From positions 21,510,089 through 21,574,088 of the forward strand of contig NC_065922.1 in the NCBI RefSeq assembly GCF_024586455.1: DNA of 64,000 nt, read 5' to 3'. Shown piece by piece: positions 1 through 10,659 of the stretch (position 1 is the stretch's first letter; each line of letters starts with the position of its first letter). A program made the position numbers and the translations under genes. Source of the stretch: Bactrocera neohumeralis. Taxonomy: Eukaryota > Arthropoda > Insecta > Diptera > Tephritidae. Under the pieces are notes generated by a model. That model did not search any database, was not told the DNA's origin, and worked only from the letters and a program-made list of their open reading frames with translations.

Positions 1-224
1 TGTTTCCATTTTGATTAAATCTTGAAGGGAACTGTAGGTCCAAAAAAATCTAAGCTTAAAAGCAGTCTGCATCCCCTATATATGGTTTCGGGATTATGAT
101 ATAGCTTTTTCCTCAAGAGAGTATGTATGATTACGCGACCTTTTTAAGGTCTTTCTAAAAGGAATAGTAACTTTGTCGTGTTAATTTTATATATGGGACA
201 CAACTTTCTCCCAAAGACCGCACC

Positions 225-1010
225 AAGTATGATGCGATAATCTTGGACAGCAAACTGCTGTGGAAGCAAACTGTGGAAGAAAAAGTGAAAAAGTCTAGCA
301 ATGCTTTATATGCTCAACACAACCTGAGTAAAACCAATTCTGCTTTACGGTGCAGTAATAAGGTAGACGGGCTCCAAAATCCATCTACCGGAAGCCAATA
401 GGAAGAGTTCAGAGGCTCGCTGCGCTGTGCATAACCTGTCCTTTACGAACAATTTCAACGGCGGCTCTTGAACCGGTACTAAACCCGCCACCTCTTCGCT
501 GAAAAATGCTCAGCAAACGACTGCGGGCTGCAGGAGAATTCACATGTAGAACCCACTTTTCATCTGGGAAAGAAGGTTCAAAGTAAAAATAGAAAAAATG
601 GTTGGCGTAAAGGTATTTTAACTGCGCGCAACACTCTAAACATTTATACCGGTGGCTCAAAAATGGACTACAGTGAAGAGTTAGACATAAGGCAGAAAGG
701 CCTGACGACTGCAGTTATTTTAAGCTAAAAACTTTGCTATTGCGAAAGCCGCGGAGATGGCTTCTAATGTACCTGCAGGCAATTCCAGAGTTAACTGTTG
801 GCGAAACACGCCTGCAAAATAGGGCTGATAGATCGAGAAGACTGCCGGAAATGTCTACAGCAAGGTACCAGGGGAAAAATGGAGCATAGAGTGTGCAGGA
901 GCTCTTCCCGCATTGGCAAGCATCTGGGTTAAACACGGTATGATACACTGGAGTAGGTATCGATAGCGAGGTCACGAAGTACTTTGGAATTCACGTCACC
1001 CGCAGGCATC
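225..1010 (+). mobile_element. Degenerate non-LTR retrotransposon (Jockey/R1-like) reverse-transcriptase end and RNase H remnant
   Basis: In the plus strand the stretch from 240 reads ILDSKLLWKQTVEEKVKK, the conserved segment after the RT domain of Jockey/R1-type LINEs (normally YLG-ILDSKLxWKxNVEExxKK). Near 637-670 a phrase like IYTGGSKM resembles the start of an RNase H domain (usually YTDGSKM). Stops and frameshifts interrupt every frame, so this is a dead copy. Its limits are approximate; bases 1-224 hold nothing I recognise. Confidence 0.55.
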
Positions 1011-1703
1011 CTAAAATATGACTACTCCTCAAGGACCTAGTAACTGAACTAGATTTGGTATCGGAAAGAACCAAAACTGGTCTATGCGTAGCTCATTGGC
1101 CTACCACGCTAACCAAACCTAACCTGACCTTTATATGTAGTTTGTTCAAAGCCCATTAACTTTTTGGTACTAAAGAACTGCCATTTCTCAGATTATTTAC
1201 TACCTAAAATCATTCGTACACAACAAAATATTTATTAATTATTGGAATGATATAAAAAATAAATTTACTACGGTTACAATATATACAATAAACACTAGAG
1301 CCAATCGCATCGAAGAACTTTGATCTACGAAGCATGACAGCTTAATTTAACACTGTGCAATTTGTGTGTTGCCTTTATTGAATTAAATTGGATTACGTCA
1401 GATTTGTCAGGGCGTTTGAATGCTGCGTTAATTACACAACAGTTAGCTGTTAACTAATAAATGAGCGTGCAAATGACGGGCAATAAAAGTGGCTGGCGAT
1501 TAACTAGAACAACAACTTAGAACTTATATATATGTAGATGTCTGTGTATACGTAATCTTCAAAGCTTCCAAGCGATAAAATGTCTGGCTATCAATTTACA
1601 ATACAAACACATAATGGAATGAATAAATGAATGAGCTTCCGGGAATTTGCCATGAACATTTATGTATCATGGACAAAAGTACTAATTTATGTTGGTGTAT
1701 ATA

Positions 1704-2708
1704 TTGAGTAGTCGAAAAAGTATTTTCGTATTTCTAACCAAACTTTGACCTATTTTTTTTTTATATTTATAGTAAACTTTAATGAATCAAATATATATTA
1801 TTATGGTCGACTACTTTCTGTCATTTTTCCGCTAAAGACATTATTCCATCAGTGTAAAACTTTTCTGGTTTCTCGGCGAAAAACTGCAACAAGTAATCTC
1901 CACAGGCTTCTCTTGAAGCCAACTTTACTCCAATAAGGGAGTTTTGTATTGACCGAAACCAATGGTAGTCCGATGATGCAAGGTCACGACAATGGTGGAT
2001 ACATCAAAACCTCCCAGGCAAGCCCGAGTCATCAAAGATTTGTGTGGTCTAGCGTTGTCCTGATTGAATTGTCCTTTCTGTTGATCAGTTCTGGCCGTTT
2101 TTTTCGATTGCTTGCTTCAATCTCATTAGCTGTTGACAGTAAAATGTAGAATCAATCGTTCGAGCAGGCTGGAGCAGCTCATAGTGGATGTTTCCTTTTC
2201 AATCCCACCAAGCACTCAGCAAAAGCTCTCGAGACGTCAATTCTGACTTTGAGACCATTTGTTGAGTTTCACCACGCTTGAACCATGATCTTTTTCGATG
2301 CCTTATATAACGGTTTTGATCAATACTTTCCAAATTTTCATTGACTTTTTCAACGATTTGTCGACCAGAACGAGATGCATCTTTCACATCGAAATTTATA
2401 GAACGGAAGCAAGCAAACCACTGTTGTGCTACACGAACTTATACAGCATCGTCTCGGTAAACTGCACAAATTTCATTGGTGGCTGCATAACATTCTTCTC
2501 TTCTTCTCTTTTTTATAAAAAAATTTCAAAATATAGCGAATTTTTTCATTACTTTCACTCATTTTTGATTAGCTGTAACTTTTTTTTCAACTTCTTCGAA
2601 TTTAATTTTTTTTGTGGTTAAATTAAAGCTGACCTTTCTAACAATATATGGTATGACACAATGTGATTGGTACCACTAGAGATATACGAAAAGATCTCGA
2701 CTACTCAA
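1704..2708 (-). mobile_element. Mariner-like element with both terminal inverted repeats, decayed transposase
   Basis: The left end TTGAGTAGTCGAAAAAG is inverted at the right end (CTCGACTACTCAA), and each end is flanked by the TA expected of Tc1/mariner target duplication. The 1,005-bp interior encodes on the minus strand, with stops and a deletion, pieces of a mauritiana-type mariner transposase: WFKRGE, LSAWWDWKGNIHYELL, YCQQLMRLKQAIEK and SSDYHWFRS. The first catalytic aspartate region has been fused out. The copy is non-autonomous and sits just upstream of a receptor exon. Confidence 0.8.
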
Positions 2709-2847
2709 TAGTTTATAGAATTAATTATATGACAAATTTACTTAATAATATTTAATTGAAGTATGTACTTATAAATTATTTTATGTAAGAAACATGTTTC
2801 TTCAGCAAATGTCTTTCATAGAAGATACATATTTTCCACTTTTGCAG

Positions 2848-2966
2848 GTCTCTTTTGCCGCTTCATCATACGTTACACCACTAACGCTGATCTTCTTCTT
2901 GTACATGTGTATGCTGGCACGCCTATGGAAGAGCGCGCCCGGCTGTAAGCCATCGGCAGAATCAAG
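2848..2966 (+). CDS. AstC-R: Allatostatin C/somatostatin-type receptor, exon carrying TM5 and intracellular loop 3
   Basis: First coding exon visible of a rhodopsin-family neuropeptide receptor continued at 6094-6169, 27403-27558 and 27771-27875. It starts after a pyrimidine-rich tract ending in CAG and ends AG|GTAAGC, leaving two bases that complete an arginine codon in the next exon. It encodes TM5 (VTPLTLIFFLYMCMLARLW) followed by the KSAPGCKPSAESR loop characteristic of insect allatostatin C receptors, orthologous to vertebrate somatostatin receptors. By family, the protein is a Gi/o-coupled plasma-membrane receptor for the cyclic peptide allatostatin C. TM1-TM4 and the N-terminus are not found in 1-2847 and must lie to the left. 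I cannot settle AstC-R1 versus R2 from this portion. All splice phases across the four exons agree, so the gene appears functional. Confidence 0.88.
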
Positions 2967-3887
2967 GTAAGCAAGCCAAAAAAAAGTAAATCAATGAAAG
3001 CTGAGCTTTTGAGTAGCATGCTTTAATTACAAATACACATTCGTGCACACACATACATAAATCGGATTGCGAAGAGAAGTTATAAGCAAAAGTTACACAA
3101 GAAGATTCTTAACTCATTCAGTCATTCCATATTACATACATTTAGTCCTTCGCGTCGGTATGTCCGCGGTAGACTGACATTCAGGTGAAACGTGCCTACG
3201 CATCAAATTAAATTACATAACTACTGATGTGCAAATATTCGTATAGCATGTAAGCATATATAACATCATTAATCGGTAGGTAATTACTACGCGTTTCGCT
3301 TAAATTCCATCAACCCAACGGTATTTGTGCATAAGAAATCCGCGAAAATGTTGCGCGCTCATGATTGCAACGGAAAATTTAATTATAGAATTGTTAAAAT
3401 CATTCGCCTTACAGTTTATCGGCGCTGCTTGAACTGAGCGAAAAATTTGTTGGTCCATCCTACACTTTTCCAGCTTTAAATATTTAATTGTATAAGTATC
3501 AGTTTTTTTATGTGCGAAATGCAACTTTCGAACCAAGTTTATCGGTAAAAGTAGTTTTATGCACTGAAGCATTATTACATTTAGTTAAAGAAGTGATTTT
3601 TGCTATGTAGTAACTCAAGTGTATTGATTGAAACGCATGAATAATATAGATCAGATTTTAGCAGTAAAATTCTAAAAGCTTCGGGAAGTTTTCAAAATTA
3701 TACCTTTTTGAGATATTCCACTTCATGCAACTCGCTATATTAAGCTTACTTACAAAGTCAGCGAACCAAAAAGGTTTCAAAGGGGAAAACAGAGTAAATC
3801 AAAAGAAAAACAAATAAACTGAATAAAAATGAGAAGTTAAAGCATAAGAGGATTACGAGAAGAACATTGAACAACAAAGGTATTATA

Positions 3888-4381
3888 CTGCTGTGATCAA
3901 ATTGAAAGGTGAATTTTATCCATTTCATCTCCTTCAAAGTAGTCCCCACCCGCTGCAATACACTTATGCCAACGAATTTTCCAGTCATCATAACACTTGA
4001 AAAAATCCTCCGTCGTGTTGGCCATCAAAGCCTTCTTCGATTCTGCTTTTATATCCTTAATTGAGCCAAAACGGTGTCCTAGGAGTGGTCATGCGGATTT
4101 GCTGAATAGCCAGAAGTTACATGAAGGTAAATCAGGCGAAAGCGGTGGTTGCGGCACGATATTAGTTGAAAATGTCGCGAAATGATCACGAATAACCAAT
4201 ACAGTATGAGATGGTGCATTAGCGCACTTCTCTGGTCAATAAATTCAGACATAGTAAAAATCGAAGAAATCACTTTTAGAGCATCAAAAAACGACGCGTA
4301 TCTCAAATACTAATGAATATTTTGACGTGATATTGGAAAAAAGTATAAATAAAACTTCACCTTTCAATTTGATCACAATAG
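3888..4381 (-). mobile_element. Internally deleted mariner, copy A of a three-copy family
   Basis: Near-perfect inverted ends (left CTGCTGTGATCAAATTGAAA; right its complement with CACAATAG) flanked by TA on both sides define a 494-bp element. The interior retains only the 3' part of a mariner transposase on the minus strand, ending in a recognisable W(K)IRWHKCIAAGGDYFEGDE-type C-terminus. The upstream catalytic region is absent. Copies B (9452-10011) and C (18770-19271) share the ends and this interior. Confidence 0.85.
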
Positions 4382-4934
4382 TATAGACAGAAAAAAAAAA
4401 CACAAAAAATTACTGAACAAGAAAGTGGAAAACAGTGATGAAAGAATAATAGTTAAGAGAATGAAAAAGTGAAAAAAAAACAAAGGTACATTAGTGCAGA
4501 GAAAGGAAACGAAAGTTACAGTAAAGCTATAAAAATGTCAAGAAAAAAGAAACGCGGAAAATGGCGAATGCTTAAATGTTTTGAGCAAGTTTTTGTAAGA
4601 GTTTTGTTAAAACGTGGCTGTTTTTAGCACTTAAGATCAAATTTGACTTGGACTCGGATAAACATTTTTTGCTAGATTATAATAACCTTTTTTCTATACA
4701 ACAACTTGTATGTCAATTAGTTAGCTGGGTTTTTTATATTTATATTGTGTGTGGCGAATATGGTGACTGAGCAATGACTCTGGTTTCGTTTTCCACCAAA
4801 AATTCAGTCGTTTGATATGAACCTGTCGTTGACACGCTTCATACCCAAAATATTTAATACCAAAATACTTTTTTCATGGACATAAGTACTACGATGAGCA
4901 AAACATAGTAAGACTTTGTTCATCATTTTAAAAT

Positions 4935-5616
4935 TTTTAATTTATTCTATAAATTTTACGTCGTCCGTCTCAAAGTAATCCCCTTTGGCCCCATTACACT
5001 TGGGCCAACTTTTAAATTTTCGGAATAGCCTTCAGTGCGCGTAATGATTCACTTTTTATGTTTTCAGTTGACTCAAAACGGTTTCTTCGGAGCGGTCGTT
5101 TTAGTTTGCTGAATAACCAGAAGTCTCACGGAGCTTAATCAGGTGAAAACGGTGGTCATTTGGTTGAAAATTTGGCAAAAAACTTAAGAAGAATCATTGC
5201 AGTATGCAATGGTGCATTATCGTGGTGCAAAAACAAAGGTTCTAGATCCATAATTCTGACCTCTTTTTACGAATAGCTTCGCACAAAAGACGCACAACAC
5301 TCAAATAGTATTCTTTGCTGACAGTTTGGCCGGTCGGAAGAGTGCAACACACCGAGTTAATCGAAAAAATTGTCCACAAAACCTTGATTTTTAATCTGCT
5401 TTAACGTATTTTTTTGGCTTCGGCTAACTTTTGTCATGAAATTCGGTCGATTGATCGTCTGTTCCCGGATCGTAAGCATAGATCCAATAATCATCGCTAA
5501 TAAGAATATGTTTCACGCCACGTCATAATATGTACACATAATATGTATGTTAACGCCACGCTGTTTTCAGGTTTTCGCGCGAAATTTAAATTAAAATGTC
5601 TTATAATTTTTTGTCA
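4935..5616 (-). mobile_element. Decayed mariner transposase relic
   Basis: On the minus strand, broken frames give DDYWIYAYDPGTDDQS (the GDESW-Y-YD first catalytic segment of mariners), CVALFRPAKLSAKNT (normally HHEFLPxGxTVNKEY) and a terminal CIGAKGDYFEGD-like tail. Stops are numerous. The right end near 5600 has TTTTGTCACAGTAGTAT, resembling an MLE terminus. Limits are approximate. Confidence 0.6.
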
Positions 5617-6093
5617 CAGTAGTATGTCACATATTAATTGACATATGAAAATCAAATTTATACGATCCTAAAAAAAGGATGTACCCATCTAGAAAAAAAT
5701 GTTTATCAATTCAATTTGCACGCGCAGTTTAAATGGACCCATCTGAATCAAGTTTAATCTTGAATGTACTTAGCCAACTTACTGCACTTGTAGTTCTTGT
5801 CACTTAAGAAGGGATTACATACCCAATTATATAAAAACTCCCAGTGGCATCATAAGTCCTAAGGAAGAAAATGTCAACAACTTTCTACGATGAATAGGTA
5901 TTGGAGACACAAAGAACACCAACAACTAAACACATAGCTTTCACATTTATTAAAAATTATAGTGGTCATCTCTGGAATGGTTATTTATGGTTTCCATACG
6001 ACCATTCATTGGCTGAACTCAAAGTTTTGTGTTTTCAAAAACTTTTTCTCCTTTTCTGTTATTGAAATATTTTCTATCCATTTTCTTTTACAG

Positions 6094-6169
6094 GAAGGGC
6101 AAGCGGCGTGTAACACGGATGGTCGTTGTGGTTGTGTGCGCATTTGCCATATGCTGGCTACCAATACAT
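6094..6169 (+). CDS. AstC-R: Allatostatin C/somatostatin-type receptor, exon carrying TM6
   Basis: A 76-bp exon after TTTTCTTTTACAG, ending CAT|GTAAGT. One base completes the arginine codon begun in the 2848-2966 exon. It encodes KGKRRVTRMVVVVVCAFAI followed by CWLPIH: the basic end of intracellular loop 3, then TM6 with the CWxP rotamer-switch motif of class A receptors. It is in phase with the TM7 exon 21.2 kb downstream. Confidence 0.9.
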
Positions 6170-8869
6170 GTAAGTTCCAAATAAATCCATAGCATAGTTG
6201 TTTTTATACACCCTGAAGATAAAACTCTTAGATGCACTATCATTTGTATTCTAATATAAACGTTTTTTGCGGTATAAAGGGCTTAATACTCGTACTAAAT
6301 TGAGGACATGATTTTATAAATCTTTCATTCTAAAGGGGAAAATTATAACCGACGATATTCAAAGCATGTTTGGAAGAAGGCGAGACGGAAAAATCTGAAC
6401 AGTTTTTCTCAAATCTGCAGCTTTCTTTCGCTGGACTGAAGTCGAAATATTTTTTATCTTAGACTAAGACGGAATATCAGACGAATTAGCCTGATTAAAT
6501 TACCGGTTTCTTCCACTATCTATTATAAAGTATTGACACCAATTCCGGAATCAGATTGCAATAGCTATGAAATTAGTATTTATCTCCCTATAATTTGATT
6601 CCTGGCTTCAAAATTTGATTTATCGTGAGCTAGAAAACAAATTACCAACAAAAAAGTGATGAAAATGTGATTGCGTATTCTGTAAGAATAGGTTATAAAA
6701 TCAGAAAACAATAAAATTGAAGATTTGTTGGTGATTATACTTGCTTATATCATTCTCTCCTAGAATTGTTCAGACCTTGCAAGACACTGTCCTAAATACA
6801 TTTTGCAATTTCCAATATATCAAACAGCAAATAGTTATCGTTACTTTATAATTTTCCATTGAGTCTAGCGCACTTTTAATAAGGTTAGCGGTCTCCACCT
6901 AATCTATATCAGAGCTATATTTTTGCATTATATTACATTATATTATTATATTATATATATTATTATATAAAACTATGTACAGGATATAACTTGATATCCA
7001 ACACTAAAGCATTTACACTAACCAATTTAAACGCGTCATATCATAAATATTCCAGTACTCAAATTATAAACTTTTATGCCATACGCACTTCTCAAATACA
7101 TATAGTATATACCCAAGTACACATATGCTATTTTTATACGCATATAAATCAAAAGACTTCGAAGAACACGTAAATACATCTACTTGGACCTTTATGTAAA
7201 TACACACTGCAGAACTCTCGACAACTGCTCATAATAAATATTAATATTTTCTGAAGTTTCGTTTGACTTTCCCTCTTTACAAGCGCAATATTACTGCGAG
7301 CTAACGTTTCACTTAGAGAAAGGCTATAAAGTATGAAATTGAATGAAATCACTCAATAAATCACATGCGTAGCTCATGTGGCTAGCCGTACGACATGGCG
7401 TATGAGTGATATTAAAGTCAACATAACAATACGAAAAACTTTTTACATGTGTTTGCGTGTGTAAGTGGGAATGTTGTAAAGCTTTCACATTTTTGCCGTC
7501 AATAGTCATACATATTTATACACAAATATACATGCGGTATTTGCCAGGACTCAAAGCCAACCTTATATTAAATTTTTCTTTAATTAAAACAGTGAAAAAT
7601 CACGAAAATATATTCTGAAAGAGACAAAGGAAGAAAGTTGCGCACAATTGAGAGCCAAAGGGTCTCCAGTACAAAAAAAAAGGTTTCATTTGATTTACAA
7701 TGATAGATGCAATTTTTGCTGGGAACGATAGAGCTTGCCCAACAAGAAATAAAATATAGTGGAAATTATTGAGCCGCTTGATCAATGAAGCTTTGCGAAC
7801 TGCTCCTCAAAACTGCTCAAGCTGAACGGGAGCCATCAATATATTGACTTGTATTATATCGTATAAGACACTTTTGCTCTTCTACGTAGCCTCGATGGAA
7901 GCTTTTCGCATACTTCCATGAAAATGTTTGAAAAATCTATAAATTTTTGACTATCTTGAGGCAGAGGCATAAGGGAAAATCTTTTTGGAGAAGAATTTAG
8001 TTGAAAATGTATTTTAAAGTTACATAATATTAATTTCCCACAGGGTACATTTACAGTGTTTGCATGATAAAAATGTCGCATTGGGACATATGTTTGCAAA
8101 TATTTATGCATGGAGTAAGAGTACAATGGAAACATATTTTGTAAACAAACAAGAAGTGTAATATGGGTGCATATATTGTAGTACTTGCATATATATTTTT
8201 CGGTTCGTCTGGTCATGCTACTGGCAAAACATAAATACTGTTCTTAAGTAAATACACATATATATATATATATATATATAGGTATGCAGACCAAAAGCTC
8301 AACAATGCTGACTTCAAGCAGTTATTAAATTTAGGTGTGTATGTAAATGAAGATAGATTTCTATGTACTATATACTGTTCGTCTGTATCTCTCTGCAAGT
8401 GAAATAAGCTTGGATCAGCTAAAAGTACATACTAAAATTTTATTTTTTATTTTTGTTTCATATAAATAAATATTTTCTAAAATTCGAATTTTGCGAAAAA
8501 ATGGAAAAAATTCCTTAGTTTTAGTTCATATGACCTCGACTGAAAGACTTTTAAGAAATGTAATGACATACATACGAATTTTCATAAAATAATAAAAAAC
8601 CTTTAGTGCACACAAAAATGTGAATGTGCAGCATAAATAAAAATGTCTCGAAATTGAGAAAATACGATAAATTGGATATACATAGATAAATACATAGCAG
8701 AGCATGCTTCTTGTTCTAGAAGTAGAAAACAATACAACTACTAACTTTCAATTAAGTTCGAGAGATTCAATTTCATATTGCCATGCAGACGAATATGCTA
8801 GCACCTCCAATCAACTTCAAGAAGTTCTAAAGAGTTAATTTTGAGAAAATATTAAAAAAAAAAACAGAC
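6170..8869 (+). other. Receptor intron, AT-rich stretch without recognised element
   Basis: Start of the 21.2-kb TM6-TM7 intron. It shows AT-rich DNA with short TA runs (near 6930-6965 and a (TA)n run at 8260-8280) and no protein-coding or transposon similarity that I can support. Confidence 0.6.
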
Positions 8870-9330
8870 AAAATGTTAACACCGAAGCTATGATAATCCT
8901 CATAAGTATAAAAGATCTCTTGCAAGAGACCTTCGATTGGTCAGTTTTTATGACAGCTATATGCTATAGTTGTCCCATCTGAACAATTTATTCGGAGATT
9001 GCATTATTGCCGAAGACAAAAAAAGCGTGTTAAATTTCGTGAAGACACCTCGTCAAATAAAAAAGTTTTCCATGCAAGCACTTTATTCCCATCGTTCAGT
9101 TTGTATGGCAGCCATATGCTACAGAGTTTCGATATCGGCGATTCCGACAAATGAGCAACTTCTTGGGGAGAAAAGGTCGTACGTAAAATGTTTGGTCGAT
9201 ATCTCCAAAACCGAGGGACTGTCGCATATATACAGACGGACAGACAGACGTACATCTTTAAATTGACTCAGCTCATCATGCTGATCATAGGATATCCGAC
9301 GTTTCCTTCTCGGTGTTCTCTGTTTCAACT
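8870..9330. repeat. Dispersed intronic repeat, unclassified fly family
   Basis: Contains phrases repeated elsewhere in the window (48541-48830, and in pieces at 62640-62690 and 63690-63770): a GACAGCTATATGCTATAG motif, a CCGATATCGG-type segment, a GACAAATGAGCA segment and a CAGACGGACAGACAGACG stretch before a GACTCAGCTC-type end. Short ORFs on both strands are by-products of the repeat. Confidence 0.55.
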
Positions 9331-9451
9331 TGCAAGAAAGAAAGCCAGGGAAATACCATAAGGTGCAAACCGTAAACCAGGTATATACATACATCATACA
9401 CTGACCGATATATTCCACATCAGGTTAACTCGAAAAACGAAAATCAGTATA

Positions 9452-10011
9452 CTACTGTGATCAAATTGAAAGGTAAATTTTGTCCATTTTATCTCCTTCA
9501 AAGTAATCCCCTCCCGCTGCAATACCCTTATGAAAACGAATTTTCCAGGCATCATAGCACTTGGAAAAATCCTCCGTCGTGATGGCCATCAGAGCCTTCT
9601 TCCTTTTAGCTTTTATATCCTCAATTGAGTCAAAACAGTGTCCTCGGAGTGGTCATGCGAATTTGCTGAATAGCCAGAAGTTACATGAAGGTAAATCAAT
9701 CGAATGCGATGGTTGCGGCACGATATTAATTGAAAATGTGGCGAAATGATCAGGAATAACCAATGCAGTATGAGATGGTGCATTAGCGCACTTCTCTGGT
9801 CAATAAATTCAGACATAGTAAAAATCGAAGAAATCACTTTTAGAGCATCACAAAATGACACGTATCTCAAATACTTATGAATATTTTGAAGCGAAATTTA
9901 GCATAGATTTAGTCACCAACAATACTAGCAACTTACAAAAAAAAATTTCCGATTCGAAAAACTCGCGAAGTATAAATTAAAAACAATTTCTCCTTTCAAT
10001 GATCACAGTAG
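9452..10011 (-). mobile_element. Internally deleted mariner, copy B
   Basis: Left end CTACTGTGATCAAATTGAAA preceded by TA; right end CTCCTTTCAATGATCACAGTAG, where one base of the inverted repeat is lost and the flanking TA has become CA. At 560 bp it is longer than copies A and C because of extra sequence near 9890-9970. It carries the same antisense 3' transposase remnant. Confidence 0.82.
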
Positions 10012-10152
10012 CATATATGTATGTATATCTGTGATAGCAAGAAGCAGAGTGATTATCAAACACTGCAACCTCACTCACTTCATCTTAAAGTTTGTTTTCC
10101 CCTACTCTTTTTTGAGAAAAATATTGCTTTTATCCTCAGACTTCGCCCCTTA

Positions 10153-10639
10153 TAGCCCTGACAAACGTCAGCGCTAATTTGCATTAGCGGGCTTAATTTA
10201 AATCGACTTGCGCATTTGACCCATGTTAATGCAAGTTAGTAATGCACAAATATTTCGTGCATTTAGCTGAATTTACTAAATTTAAGGAGGCAACACTGCA
10301 CAAAAATGGTGAGTTTTTGCTATTGTTTGACAGATGTCGCTTGAAATCTGCCGCCTATTTTGTGTTTAAAGCATCAGATGTAAACAGTTTTTAATTGCAC
10401 TTTTTTGTCTTTTAACGTATTTAATAATAAACGAATTTTTTCGTTAAATTCATACTGATTTTCTAAAATTGCCATTAATAATTTCCTCTTAACCATTTTT
10501 ATTTCCCTTTTTTTTTAATGAATAAACAAATCTCACAATCAGCTGTCTAAATGCACAATTCTGCCGTCTGTTACCATAAAATTTCAATGCGCATTAGCAT
10601 TTCTTAATGCGCATTAATTTCGCGAGTCTGTCAGGGCTA
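10153..10639. mobile_element. Harbinger-like MITE, copy 1 (intact ends)
   Basis: A 487-bp element with inverted ends TAGCCCTGACA...TGTCAGGGCTA flanked by the 3-bp duplication TTA (10150-10152 and 10640-10642). A TWA target duplication is typical of the PIF/Harbinger superfamily. Subterminal DNA carries several GCATTAGC / GCGCATTA motifs in both orientations. There is no coding capacity. Copy 2 begins 20 bp downstream. Confidence 0.78.
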
Positions 10640-10659
10640 TTAGTCTTTACATAGCTTAA

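Larger units (their letters stand above)
2967..6093 (+). other. Intron of the receptor gene (loop 3 to TM6)
   Basis: A 3.1-kb intron bounded by GTAAGC and TTTTACAG. It contains an internally deleted mariner (3888-4381) and a decayed mariner relative (about 4935-5616), listed separately. The rest is AT-rich with no ORF I consider coding. Confidence 0.8.
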
